A stretch of DNA of 64,000 nt from Furcasterigmium furcatum (taxonomy: Eukaryota; Ascomycota; Sordariomycetes; Glomerellales; Plectosphaerellaceae). Shown here one piece after another: positions 1 through 10,457 of the stretch. Both the position numbers and the translations under genes were made by a program. How positions within the stretch are numbered: position 1 is the first letter of the stretch; the number at the start of each line of letters is the position of its first letter. The stretch lies in contig BCIA01000002.1 in assembly GCA_001599815.1 (NCBI GenBank), positions 3,197,626 to 3,261,625 on the forward strand, given 5' to 3'. Under the pieces are notes generated by a model that was given only the letters and a program-made list of their open reading frames with translations, was not told where the DNA came from and did no database searches.

Positions 1-757
1 GAGGAGCGAGGCGCCCACGCCGTTGAGGAGGCCGAAAGAGAGCATGAAGTGCCAGTATTCTGGGGAAAGGTCAGTCCGAGAGCCCCGTCTCTTCTTGGGA
101 GATCAACCCACGCGTGCAGATACTTAAGAGCATGATGCTTGCGATGTGCATTATGGTGCCGGACAGCACCAGCCATCGGGACCCGTACTTGTCGAAGATG
201 GGACCGATGTATATGCCACAACCGAACACTGCCAACCTCCGGGTTAGTGACTGCATTATGAGCTACTCATCGTGTCTGGGGAGTAGAGACATGTTGCAAA
301 GCTCCCGAAACACCCAGGATAAGGGGGACATACCCAGGAACGTGTATACTGAGAAGATCCATCCGACAGCACCGTCACTGTAGCCGGCGAGCTGGTTGGA
401 GCCGATGTACAGATGGAAGGTCGCAATGGTGTTCATGATGCCCAGGCCGGAGAAGAGGGCCAGCCACGATCCGGCGACGACCGACCAGGCGCGCAGGCCG
501 CCCTCGGGAAAGGTGGGCTCGTCATCGGCTCCCTCGGCGTCGTCTGGGCCTGAGTCGGTGCCGGAGTGCTGGGGCCGCTCGGCAGGGGTCCACGGCCGAG
601 TCTCTCGAGAGAGCGACGGCAGGTCCTTGGTCACGCTGCCCTCGGCGTTGAGGTACTGCGCGGCGCTCTCGTGCTTCTGCAGCGTGCGTGAGTCGTCCAC
701 CGACGGGGCGCGGCGCCTCTTCTCCGCCTGGATGTCGTGCTTGGGGTCGAAGTCCAT
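1..757 (-). CDS. MFS monocarboxylate-type transporter, 5' part (cut by window edge)
   Basis: Plasma-membrane transporter of the fungal monocarboxylate (MCH-like) branch of the major facilitator superfamily; the substrate cannot be read from sequence. Proposed exons on the minus strand are 757-334, 228-124 and 59-1, giving 196 codons of one open frame. The start is the ATG at 757. Residues 1 to about 85 are a hydrophilic, acidic cytosolic tail. The family signature FPEGGLRAWSVVAGSW follows, then the first membrane segments and a loop read as GPIFDKYGSRW, the usual basic loop after TM2. Joining the exons restores FLVFGCGIYIG and LLKYWHFMLSFG, which match the family, so the junctions are well supported. 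Intron 1 (229-333, 105 nt) carries a block shared with an intron at 28662-28796. The remaining 8-10 membrane segments lie outside the window. Confidence 0.88.
229..333 (-). repeat. Introner-like intron, copy A (intron 1 of the MFS gene)
   Basis: The intron begins GTATGT and ends GGCAG, with a CACTAAC branch site near its 3' end. Its core (262-327) aligns with 28709-28773 at about 56 of 66 positions, in the same orientation relative to transcription. Inside the core, GTGTTTCGGGAG can pair with CTCCCCAGACAC (11 of 12 positions counting one G-U), closing an 18-nt loop that contains ACATGTCTC. The core is nearly two thirds of the intron. The two host genes are unrelated, so gene duplication does not explain the match. 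Confidence 0.7.
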
Positions 758-2279
758 GACGGGCTTCCTTTTTTCCTGTTGGGGTCCCGTCCGTCCTATA
801 TCCGGGGATGGATGGCTTCAGGGGCAGCGAGCAATCTGCATTGATTTCACCTGAGAAACACAGTCACAGCAGAGAGAGTCCTCGGGCATGCCACTCGGCC
901 GACGGTTGAAGTAGGGAAAAATCGAATCATTCCTTCGCGCGCAGACTTTCCCGCCTGGGCGTGGAGGGCGGCGATTTATAATGGAAATTGTACGTGGTGG
1001 ATTGCGCTGTTCCTCTAAGGGAATCTGATGGGCATGGGGACGGCCTAGCATGGGGACAAGGGGACAAGACAAGGGGAGGCAAGCACCGGGCCGGGTTGAA
1101 GCTCCGAACTGGCGTGCGGCCATCGGGTAAGGCCCCGAAAGGCTCACACTCGAATTGACCTTCTCCACCGGGCAGGGCAGCCATTGATTGAGCCGTTCAT
1201 TTCTTGGGCACCGCATCATCACTGGTGGTGTTGTTTGCGAAGGTTCCGGCGCCTATGGACTTTCTTTGCCGGCCGGAAGCACTAAGGACGGACCAGTTGG
1301 CTGCCCTCTCGTCTGCACTGCCAGCCCCTGGATGCAGAGTCCTGCAGCCTGGTCGGGGGCTGGCAGAAGATCCAAGTGGTTGGCAAAGGGATGGCGGGCT
1401 GCGGTGCCAGGAGACCTCATCACGGGACGAGTGATCTGACAGCATCATGCAGAACGATGCAGAGGCTGTCACACTGTTGCGTTGCGTTGCGTTGCATTGG
1501 ACCGACCTCCATGGAGCAAACAAGCAGAGGCCAAGAGTGCTGCTTTGTGGGGGTTCCATGTCCCTTGCTTGTGTGAAGAAGGCTGCTTTCTGAGCCAATC
1601 CGCATCCTTGGGGGAACAAAAAAGTTCCGATTGAGGTTCTCTGTGGCTTCGACTCAAAGATTGAAGGCTTGCCGAGTTGCTAGGTCAATCCAGCTCCTAG
1701 GGCTGAGTTCTTGAGCAACGCCAGGCTGTGTACACATTCAAGAGCGCTGGGATGGATGTTTTGGGGGCAAACAGTGTATCTTCACAGAAGAAATCTAGAC
1801 GTCTTGGGGTCGCTTCAGCCTCAGGAGTCTCCCGAGGTCGTCGACGCAGCCAAGAGTCGCATAGGGGGTGGTATCCTCAGTACGTGCACTCACTCAATTC
1901 TTCTGAACCGCTCGGTCATGGATCATTTCATGTTCGCTCCCCAACGCTCCCCAACGGCAATTATTGGGTGCCCTCATTAATCGGGCATAAAGCGGCGCTG
2001 ACCGGCCCTAGCTATAAACTCCAAATGCGAGATCCCAGAGAACCGGTCAAGGGTCGAGATGCAGCAATACAGTCGCCGTCGAACCCCCCCTCGCTGTGTG
2101 TCATGCATCCCTCTTCCTGTCATGCCCCGGGACTCTACCATCGACTCGTTGAAACCTGCCCCTTTCTCGTCCAGTGGTTCGTCATTCGAGCTGATGTCAT
2201 GTCGCTTTCCTGATACGCAGTCGAGCAATTTACAAAACATGGGCGTGGAATGTTGGCAACGCAGCCAAGTCGTCCTTTG
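758..2279. other. Intergenic region, no gene seen
   Basis: This holds the promoter of the MFS gene (read leftward) and the 3' flank of the Zn2Cys6 gene. The short open frames in it have no recognisable domain and no consistent splice structure. It contains one short tandem repeat (1476-1495). Confidence 0.6.
1476..1495. repeat. (GTTGC)4 pentanucleotide microsatellite
   Basis: Four exact tandem copies of GTTGC lie in the intergenic region upstream of the MFS transporter. No function is implied. Confidence 0.95.
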
Positions 2280-3100
2280 TCATCGGGGCTCTTCGGGGCG
2301 AAATGCGGGCGTCTCGGTGCTGGATGTCGGAAAGCCAGGGATGAACACCCCCTGTTTCTCAGCGTCGACGGCATCAACGGCATCGATAGGTTCGATATCC
2401 GCTAGCTCGTCAATTCGATCCTTGAATGCCTCCACGAAGTCCGCTCTCGAAGAGGGTGCGAGCTTCGTCACTAAGGTGTTCCTTCGCCTTCGTGTCAGCC
2501 AGGCGCACAGGATTTCAACTTGTTGGGGGCGGGGTCCGGGGCTTACAGTGACGCCAGTAGAGACGTGACCTCATCGGAGACGAGCAGAACCTCAGCAGGC
2601 GTTGACGGCAGAACTTCCCCGTCAGGCGACTTGACAGCAGCGCCTGCCGTGGAAAGCTGCACCAGAAGATCCCCATCCTTCAGGAACCGGACCAGTTCCT
2701 CCAGTTCCGTCTTGAGATTCGTTTGCCGTATTCGCCGGAGTATCTCAATCGATTCGTCCTCTGTGCGCCGCGATAGCACCTCGAAAAGGTCCTCGAACAG
2801 TTCGGCGCGCCTTTGAAGCTCATCGTTCTTCTTCCTCAACGCGGCTGTCCTCGTGAGGTCAGGATCCCCGTCATATTCGCAATCCTGGAGCCCTGATGTT
2901 GTGCAGGCCGTGCACACGGGGCGCCGGCCGTCGCATTTCGATTTCCTCCTCCGGCATGGCGTGCACGCGATCCTTGTCTGCGGTCGTTTTCTCGACGATG
3001 ATGAGGAGGACTGCGGCGCCGACTCGGAGTCCTCTCGGGTCAGGGCCGGCTCGTCTGGGCGGCCCGCGCCGGCCGGCAAAATCTCGCGAAGTGATTTCAT
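2280..3100 (-). CDS. Small Zn2Cys6 transcription factor
   Basis: Fungal binuclear-zinc-cluster regulator of unknown targets. It starts at the ATG at 3100. Residues 1-42 are Ser/Glu-rich, then comes the cluster CTPCRRRKSKC followed by CTAC and a sixth Cys (C-X2-C-X6-C-X6-C-X2-C-X7-C). A coiled-coil-prone linker rich in Leu, Glu and Arg follows. The first exon frame stops at 2543 exactly at a GTAAGC donor. I therefore propose exon 1 as 3100-2547 and exon 2 as 2487-2280, with a 59-nt intron having a CTGAC branch, giving 253 residues. The alternative is a 185-residue protein ending at 2543. There is no fungal-specific middle homology domain, so it is short for the family. The exon 2 model is less certain than the zinc cluster. 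Confidence 0.75.
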
Positions 3101-3143
3101 GCTCGTCCGCCATGCGAGGAAGGGTACACGGGGGCGCGCTCAG

Positions 3144-3152
3144 CCTTATATA
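3144..3152 (-). promoter_or_regulatory. TATA box of the Zn2Cys6 gene
   Basis: On the minus strand the sequence reads TATATAAGG, about 45-50 bp upstream of the ATG at 3100. This is a plausible core promoter with a short leader. Confidence 0.55.
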
Positions 3153-4121
3153 CCGCGGGATCGCCTGACAGCCAGAGGTGAAGCGGTGGTCGCCGCCTAC
3201 GGCAGAACGAGACGAGCCCCCTCCGACGTCCCTGTTTGAAATCGGCGCAAGACGGCAGACCCAATCAAAAGCGCCCCGGAGCCCCTTTGGCAGGAGGGTC
3301 CCGGAGATCCAGACCGTTGTCAGTGGTCTCATGTCGCCAACTCCGGCTCGCTTTGATAGGCTCGGTCCGGCGTTCACTCCGGTCTCTCCTCACCGTGACA
3401 GCCGGTCTTCCTTCTGCCTCCCTCGGGGTAGCGCGAGATGTAGCGGGCGATGTGAAAATGGTCGTGTGTGGCGATGACGTTCTCCAAGTCGGCCACGGGC
3501 GTGGTATATGTTCGCCCAATGAAGAGCGTCACAAGGCTACCCCTCCCTGTCCGAATCCGCGTTGATTGGCACCAATCCCTCGCCTCCCACTTTTGCAACG
3601 CTTGTGGCCGTTGGGCATTCCCTTGCTGCGAGGCAAATCAGGAAAACGACACCGCTGCCCAGCCCAGGCAGGATTGGCTTCCGGAGACCTGGACCTGGAG
3701 GACGGGGTTGCATCTCTGCAACCACCCGGTTGTGAGGAACCCAAGTGCTGTATGCCCTGAGGAAGAAGCGAATCGAGAGCCTGCGTGACCACAAGTCCCA
3801 CCTCGGCCTAGCACGCTGCGACGACGAGATAAGTCGCGATGCCCTGGCGTACCCAGTTGCTGACGAGAATGACTGGCTGTACACAGACCGCAAACCCGAT
3901 ATGACGATTGAGAGACGACGAGTCGACACCGGAGACTGGCCCCCGATACGTGCAAGCCGAGGATCAAAGGCTCTGAGAGACCCGGGCATCTTCCACGCTG
4001 GCTCGCTGCCACCGATGCTGCCGACATCTTTGGAGGCGGCCCAAGATCAGGAGGAATGGCTCGAGTGCCGACTGCCGCCGGATCAGCAATGTAGCGCATC
4101 GAAGACATGCCGTGGGAAGCT
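3153..4121. other. Intergenic region, no gene seen
   Basis: The region upstream of the Zn2Cys6 gene and downstream of the bZIP gene. The overlapping short frames on both strands show no domain, no conserved start and no coherent splicing. Confidence 0.55.
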
Positions 4122-5285
4122 TCATTGGATGCCCGAGCGCAACCCGTTGTTCACGCTGATCTCGTTGGCAACCTTGGAGATGTACCCCTGAATCATAGCA
4201 CAGTCGCAGTCGCCATGTTGCAGAATCTGATGCTTCAAGCCAAGGATCTCATCCCTGAGGGAGGTCGCGGCAGCTTCGAGATACGCCCGATCTTCAACAA
4301 CCTGCCTTTCCCTGGCGGCGAGGTCAATCTCGAATTGCCTCGACTTGTCACGGCAACGTTTAGCCGCCGCTCGATTTTTGACGCGGTGCTTCTTCTTTTC
4401 CAGGCCCTTCGTCACCCCGCTCTGGGATTGGAATTCTTCGGGACGAGTTTGCTTGTGCTCTGAGGCAGAGACCTTCTCCAAAGACTCGTCAGGAGGCGTG
4501 GGGATGCTGCTCCCGGATTGGTGATCTGCTGATTGCTGCGAGTCTTCGATCGTTCGAGATGGATACTTCACAGCAAAATCGGCTGTCGAGACTATTGGCG
4601 AGGAGGCCTGAGGTCCGGACTGTGCGGACTGTGCCAGGGCTGCAGGAGACTGTCGTTGCCAGCTCGGAGTGAGCTGAGGAGTATGCGGTATCGGCAGCGG
4701 GGACCAAGGCCCGCTGGGTTGACTGCCGACTTGCTGAAAAGGCTGCTGTTGAAAGCCGTACTCATTCGGCTGTGGTGACCAAGCCGCGAAATCCGCAGCA
4801 CTGCTCTGCTCTTGATAAGTGTACTGCTGGTCGTGCATCCACCCATCCTGGCCGAGATCTTCTGAGGGCAGACTTCTGGGCTCGGGGTTGAATGCGGCTC
4901 TAGGCACAGCATTCAGACCAAGAGGGAGCCACTCCTGAATTGCATAGAATGGCTGACGAGTTGGGTCACCGGTTGCATCGCCCATGCTGTGCATATAGGG
5001 GTGCTCCGTTTCGCTCCCACTGCAGGGCTGGTATCGGGGCTCTTCCGTCATGTTGCGAACACACAAACGAAGTTGTGGGAGGTTGCCAGAACCATTTGAG
5101 GCTGAATTACGGGGGTCAGCAAGCAGGCCATTCAAGTGGTGGTCTGAAGACGGCGGGCGAAGCCCGTGGGCGCCCGACGGTGTGAGCGATGGTGAGCTGG
5201 GAGTTGACTTTGGTGGAGCTGAGACAAGAGAGACGGGACCGATCGTTAACGGGGGCCAGATGGGGTGGTGGTGGTGTTCCTCCAC
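4122..5285 (-). CDS. ATF/CREB-like bZIP transcription factor
   Basis: Intronless gene of 387 residues. Residues 1 to about 290 are low-complexity (Pro, Ser, Gln) and probably disordered activation sequence. The basic region near 297-316 has the invariant N-X7-R spacing (N304, R312) within KNRAAAKRCRDKSRQ. A leucine-zipper-like heptad region runs to about 356. The tail contains HGDCDCAMIQGYI, a Cys-containing signature found after the zipper in fungal Atf1-type factors. Such proteins act in the nucleus in stress, development or secondary-metabolism control; the exact role here is unknown. The central domains of a full-length Atf1 are not visible, so it is likelier an Atf-related paralogue than the main stress Atf1. 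Confidence 0.85.
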   Translation of the reverse strand: MEEHHHHPIWPPLTIGPVSLVSAPPKSTPSSPSLTPSGAHGLRPPSSDHHLNGLLADPRNSASNGSGNLPQLRLCVRNMTEEPRYQPCSGSETEHPYMHSMGDATGDPTRQPFYAIQEWLPLGLNAVPRAAFNPEPRSLPSEDLGQDGWMHDQQYTYQEQSSAADFAAWSPQPNEYGFQQQPFQQVGSQPSGPWSPLPIPHTPQLTPSWQRQSPAALAQSAQSGPQASSPIVSTADFAVKYPSRTIEDSQQSADHQSGSSIPTPPDESLEKVSASEHKQTRPEEFQSQSGVTKGLEKKKHRVKNRAAAKRCRDKSRQFEIDLAARERQVVEDRAYLEAAATSLRDEILGLKHQILQHGDCDCAMIQGYISKVANEISVNNGLRSGIQ

Positions 5286-6981
5286 AGGTTTCTCGGCGGG
5301 ACGGAGGCTTGCTGAGACGGTGAAATGCCCGTAGATGCTGGGACAGGACGGTATTTACCCTCAGGATGGGTTGGGGAGGACGGCCGGACCACAGGCAGCG
5401 GGGGTGGGAGGGAGGCGGCGGGGTGTCAGAGGAGAGGAGGCGAAGCTCCGTTCCAAGCCAGGTTGCAAGATGGTGTGAGGAAGACTCGGCCGTTGTGCGT
5501 GCTCGTACATGTCGGTGCAGGTGAAAACAGGGGTCGACTGGCTCGGCCGGGTCGGTGGGAGGCACTGCTAGAGGCAATCAAGTGCTGTACCGGTCATCCC
5601 TCGGGTAAGCCGCGCATCCATGATGCTCCTGGGGCCAATGGAGATGCGATGATGCGCTGAGTTGTCTGCAAACAAAGGTACTCGTGCATATTGGGGGGAT
5701 GGGAGAGATGGGAGATAGACGAAGGCGATCGGCATATCATATCGGGGCGACGGGATCGCGAAAACACTCGCTTGCCATCGGGCCTCGTGCGGCTTCCTGG
5801 GCCGAACGTCAGATGCTCGGCAACCTCGTCACCGTTGCGAAGAAAGAATGGAGGACTTGAAGGTGGCGAGACTGGAGGGGGACAGGGACGGGCAGGAGAG
5901 GCCCAAAGTCAGGGCTGGTACGGCAGCCAATTGGGGCTGGTCGCTCTACGGAACTGCTTCCGGTCAGCTTGCAGCCAATCATATTCCGTTGCTCCAGGCT
6001 TCGGGCTGCAGTCCGGCGCACCTCGATCCAACCACAAGCACTGGCCGGCACCTTGTCCATCCAGCATAATGGAAGATCACCGCCGTCCCTCCCGTCCCTC
6101 CCTCCCCAATATGCTGGAGTGGAAGATACATCCAATATCTAGCCAAGTAGCGCAGATCGACCGTAGCCAGCCACGCGTACACTACATTGTTCACAAACCT
6201 GGGCTCCCTTCTGAAAAGGAGCCCAGTTGGCCTGCTCGAGGGCCAACCCCTAGAAAATAAGCTTCGCGGATACTCAACGGGCCATCGGCTTCAGTGTTGG
6301 CACTGCTGGCATGGCTCCGCTACAACCTTGAGTTGGTCCGTTGGGCGACCACACCGGCGACAGTGTGCTGTAAAACTGCACCATGTGGTTCCTTCACTGT
6401 ACACGATACTGGCAACGCTCGGCTTCAACGTCATGGCATGGATTGATATCAAATCCACGTTGGGTGGCATTCAATGTTGCAAGAATACCGTCTCGACGTC
6501 GGCACGCAGGCACGTTCCGTGTCCTGTGGACAATTCACCCTTTTGCCTGTGATCCGAGGGCCAAGAAACGTGCCCGCCGATGGGTAGCACCAGATTCCTC
6601 TATGCATCCAAGAGTTCGGTAGTGGCGGAGCTGGGTTTTCGGCGGGACTTCCTCCTAATAATTGTGACCACCCGTGACCACACGTCGGCCGTCGCGTGGG
6701 CCGTCCCGGTATGCGTTCGAGATCTTTGCACCCGACTGGCACAAGTCAACGCCGCCGGTTAAACCAAGACGGTGCGTTCTAACCCTTGCTTTCATAGCGG
6801 TATGGTGGATGGGCGGCACACACGCAGCCCCTCCTCCCGGGGCACCCTCCTCGGGTATCTTGGCAGTCGCTAGCACCCGGCTCAGCGCTGGCTTCCATGG
6901 AAGGTATGTATCCCAAGTCACGAGCCCGAGGAGCTGGGTCGTCCGTTGCTTTTGCAGTAGGCGCGGTACGGCAGGATCCAA
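5286..6981. other. Intergenic region between bZIP promoter and WBP11 3' end
   Basis: No gene recognised over 1.7 kb. It should contain the bZIP promoter and leader. One perfect inverted repeat lies at 6199-6226. Confidence 0.55.
6199..6226. repeat. Perfect 9-bp inverted repeat (hairpin)
   Basis: CTGGGCTCC (6199-6207) and GGAGCCCAG (6218-6226) are exact reverse complements around a 10-nt loop. It lies about 0.9 kb upstream of the bZIP start codon. Its role is unknown. Confidence 0.7.
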
Positions 6982-7818
6982 TCAGCCGTCGTCCTCCTCC
7001 ACATCTTCCACTGTCACGCCATGAGGCCGCGCGGGTGGCCCAGATGAGGATGCCTTGAGGTAGCCCTCCTGCTCCAATCGATCTGCCTCCTCGGGCTCCA
7101 GTAAACCACCCTGTCCCTTGCCCTTTGCCATCTTCGTCCGTACCGCGCTGGGTACAAACGCCGAGACTGCCTCTTGTTGGAGATTCCGCACCATAGGTTT
7201 TGCCTCGTACACCGTCTTGGCCTCCGCGACAGGTGTCGGAGACGCCTTCTTGTCCTCTGGTTTGGGTTGGTCCTCTCCCCGTTCGGCTTGTCGTCGAGCC
7301 CTCCGTCGCGCCCACCATTCATCCATGATGTCCTTGGGAATGGGCGGCGGTGTGTCGCGAGGCATCGGGATCTTCTTGACATCCTCAGGCACGTCGTCAT
7401 CGGTCGAGTCGTGATCGTGGTCTCGCCGCCGCTTCCCCAGTACGCCCTGGGGGCCGGAGCCGTCTCTTGAACCGAATCCTCGCCCGAATGATGGCGCCTT
7501 GTCGCCGAGGGCCTCGCGAGCCTTGTTGACGCTTTTCAGGTCTTTTTCCAACCCATCCAAAACTTGCTCCTCGTGGCTGGATAGCTTCCCGCCGCTGGCC
7601 GTGATCGCTTTCAGGTCGTCGATCTGCTTTTGGATGCGATTCGGGTTTCGTCGGGCGAGCTTCTCATTTCGTCGGTTCTGGACATCGGACTTTCCTATGT
7701 CGTATTAGCATTGGACGTAGGAGCTGCATGCATCACACGACATACCCTTCTTGATGGCCTTGGCCTTGTCGGCCTTGCGCTGCGCCTGCACCGGATTGTA
7801 GTTGCGTTCTTTCGGCAT
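6982..7818 (-). CDS. WW-domain-binding protein 11 (WBP11)-like splicing protein
   Basis: Nuclear protein of 261 residues. Exon 1 is 7818-7746 and exon 2 is 7694-6982, with a 51-nt intron (GTATGT..CATAG). It starts MPKERNYNPVQAQRKADKAK, and joining gives KKGKSDVQNRRNEKLARRNP, the hallmark N-terminal region of the WBP11/Wbp11 family, whose metazoan members are pre-mRNA splicing factors. A Lys/Arg-rich N-terminus is followed by acidic and Pro-rich stretches (PRDTPPPIPKD) that could bind WW or proline-binding domains. The C-terminus is acidic (VEDVEEDDG). It is shorter than animal WBP11, as usual in fungi. It shares a 554-bp divergent promoter with the DBF2 kinase. Confidence 0.85.
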
Positions 7819-8372
7819 GTTGAATGATGTGATTTGTGATGCTAGGGACAACAACAGCGCCTAGTCTTCGGGTTGGTCTTAAGGATGTAATGCGACGACG
7901 AGACTGCTGGGATCGACCCAAAATTCCCAAGTGGCTTATCGAATGTCACTTATCGGCACCCACACGTGCTGATAAGGCGACTTATCGGGGGTTGCGTAGC
8001 AACACAGGCCCCTTGTTGACTCCTGGCTGGAAATGTCAACCCCACCTTCCCCTTCCAAACGCGAGACTTCACCGCCCGCGTTATCAATCGATCCCTCGCC
8101 CTGCATATTTCGGCCCAATCCTCCCTTCGCACTGCGCCGCTCAACACCAGTTTCCGCCTCCCTGTTCTCGGCATCCTCACAAGACTGTCGATCCTTCTCC
8201 TAGCACTTCTTGAAGGATTCCTCGGTTCTTCCTAGCAGGGTGCCTCACAGCGCTTTCCTTCGCTCTCCAACCCATTGGCCCCTCCGAATCCATCGCCTCG
8301 TCTGTCTGCCTGTCTGTCGCCGCGCATATTCATCGTCATCGAGTATCTGGATACCTCGCCATACCAGCAGCC
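7819..8372. promoter_or_regulatory. Divergent promoter of WBP11-like and DBF2 genes
   Basis: It contains CTTATCG at 7935-7941, 7949-7955 and 7981-7987, GATAAG at 7971-7976 and a CACGTG E-box at 7963-7968, all within about 55 bp. The right part (8040-8370) is pyrimidine-rich, which fits the DBF2 leader. Confidence 0.55.
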
Positions 8373-10457
8373 ATGGCGAGCTTCATGGCCAACCTGTTCC
8401 CGGGCGGAAACAAGGACAAGCGCGGCAATGATCGCCCCAGCACCCCCGTCACTGACAACAACAACTTTATCAATCCCGTCAGTACCCCTCAAGGAAGCCC
8501 AAGCAAGCGAACCACCATCCCCGGTGCCCACGACCTCCCCGATGTCTTCGACAACGCTCTCAGGCTCAACACAGCACCCGGGCTGGAGAGCCCTGTCAAG
8601 CTGGGCCGACCCCAGAGCGTCATCACAACCCCCCTTTCACCCACCAAGAGCAAGCCGAACCCCCTCGACGAAGCTAGTCCCAATGTCGACGACAGCGTTC
8701 TGCACCGCGCCGCGGTCTCGGGCGGAAGCCCTCTCAAGAGGCAGCAGGGCCAGGAAAACACGCCTCCCGTAGCACGGGGTGGTGGTACCGATTCCCCGGC
8801 TCCGCAAAGCCAAGCAGCCCTCTCCCGACACCTTTACCAAACCAGAGACAGGCCCACGACGCCTGCCAAGAAATTCAACACTACCCGCGCTCTGACTGCT
8901 GAGGAGAGAGAGATTCTGCAACGCCCTCAAGTTCGCAGACTGGTCAACGTTACCCAACTCTGTAAGTCTCCGCGACAGTGACTGGTGTTCATGGTGCTGA
9001 CCCAGCTGCAGACTTCCTCGACTACTACTTCGATCTCCTCACCTATGTCGGCTCCCGTCAAAGCCGTCTCACCGCATTCAAGAGCGAGTTCCCAGAGGGT
9101 GAAACCGACGAGGCGACGCACAACCAGATGTGGCAGAAGTACACCGGCCGTGAGCGCGCCAACCTTCGCAAGCGCCGCGTTCGCCTTCGCCATGGCGACT
9201 TCCAGATCCTCACCCAGGTGGGACAAGGCGGCTACGGCCAGGTATTCCTCGCCCAGAAGAAGGATACTCGAGAGGTGTGCGCCCTCAAGGTGATGAGCAA
9301 GAAGCTGCTCTTCAAGCTGGACGAGGTCCGCCACGTCCTCACCGAGAGAGATATCCTCACAACTGCAAAGAGTGAGTGGCTCGTTCGGCTGCTCTACTCG
9401 TTCCAGGACGACAAGAGTATCTATCTTGCCATGGAATACGTGCCCGGAGGTGACTTCCGCACGTTACTCAACAATACCGGTGTTCTGAGCAACCGCCACG
9501 CGCGCTTCTACATCGCCGAGATGTTCTGCGCTGTCGATGCACTCCATCAGTTGGGCTACATTCACCGTGACCTCAAGCCGGAGAACTTCCTCGTCGACTC
9601 CACCGGCCATGTCAAGCTCACGGATTTTGGTCTCGCCGCCGGCATGCTGGCTCCGGCCAAGATCGAATCGATGCGCGTGCGCCTCGAAAAGGCGTCAGAG
9701 ACCTCGGTGCCTTTCGGAAAGCCCATGGATCAGCGAACTGTGGCAGAGCGTCGTGAGGGCTACCAGACGATGCGTGCGAACGACGTGAACTATGCCAAGT
9801 CCATCGTCGGCTCGCCGGACTACATGGCCCCCGAGGTGCTGCGTGGTGACGAGTACGACTTTACGGTCGACTACTGGAGTCTTGGCTGCATGCTCTTCGA
9901 GGCTCTGACGGGCTTCCCGCCTTTCGCGGGATCTACTCCGGATGAGACGTGGAGGAACCTGAAGCACTGGAGGGAGGTTCTCAAGAGGCCTGTGTGGGAG
10001 GACCCGAACTACTTCCTGAGCACCCGTACCTGGAACTTCATCACTACGTGAGTTTGGTCGATGGAGCAACGCTAATTCGGAATGCTAACCACGAAACAGG
10101 TGCATCAACTCGAGGGCCAAGCGCTTCAACAACATCCAGGACATCTACGGTCACCAGTACTTTGCCGAAGTCGACTGGAAGGTCCTCCGCGAGACCAAGG
10201 CCCCCTTCGTCCCCGAGCTGGACTCGGAGACAGACGCGGGCTACTTCGACGACTTCACTAACGAAGAGGACATGGCCAAGTACAAGGAGGTGCACGAGAA
10301 GCAGATGGCGCTCGAGGGCATGGCGGAGCGCGATGAGGAGATGAACAAGGGCCTGTTCGTCGGATTCACCTTCCGCCACCGCAAGCCTCAGGAGGAGGCC
10401 AGCCCCCGGAAGCCCAACCCGTTCCGAGAGGAGAGCACTTTCGGCACGATGCTCTAG
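8373..10457 (+). CDS. dbf-2: NDR-family kinase DBF2/SID2 (septation/mitotic exit)
   Basis: Cytosolic AGC-type Ser/Thr kinase of 660 residues. Dbf2/Sid2 acts with Mob1 downstream of the Cdc15/Cdc7-type kinase in the septation initiation/mitotic exit network. Exons are 8373-8961, 9012-10047 and 10100-10457. Residues 1-196 are Ser/Pro-rich and followed by the Mob-binding region (RRLVNVTQLYFLDYY..). The kinase has GQGGYG (267-272), catalytic K289, HRD with D383, DFG with D401 and APE at 469-471. A long insert (about 405-455) separates DFG from the activation segment YAKSIVGSPDYMAPE, with S460 the likely activating Ser. The hydrophobic motif FVGFTF is at 628-633, with T632 the phosphosite. It is complete and typical. 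DBF2 is preferred over COT1/ORB6 because of SPDYMAPE and the N-terminus. Confidence 0.93.
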
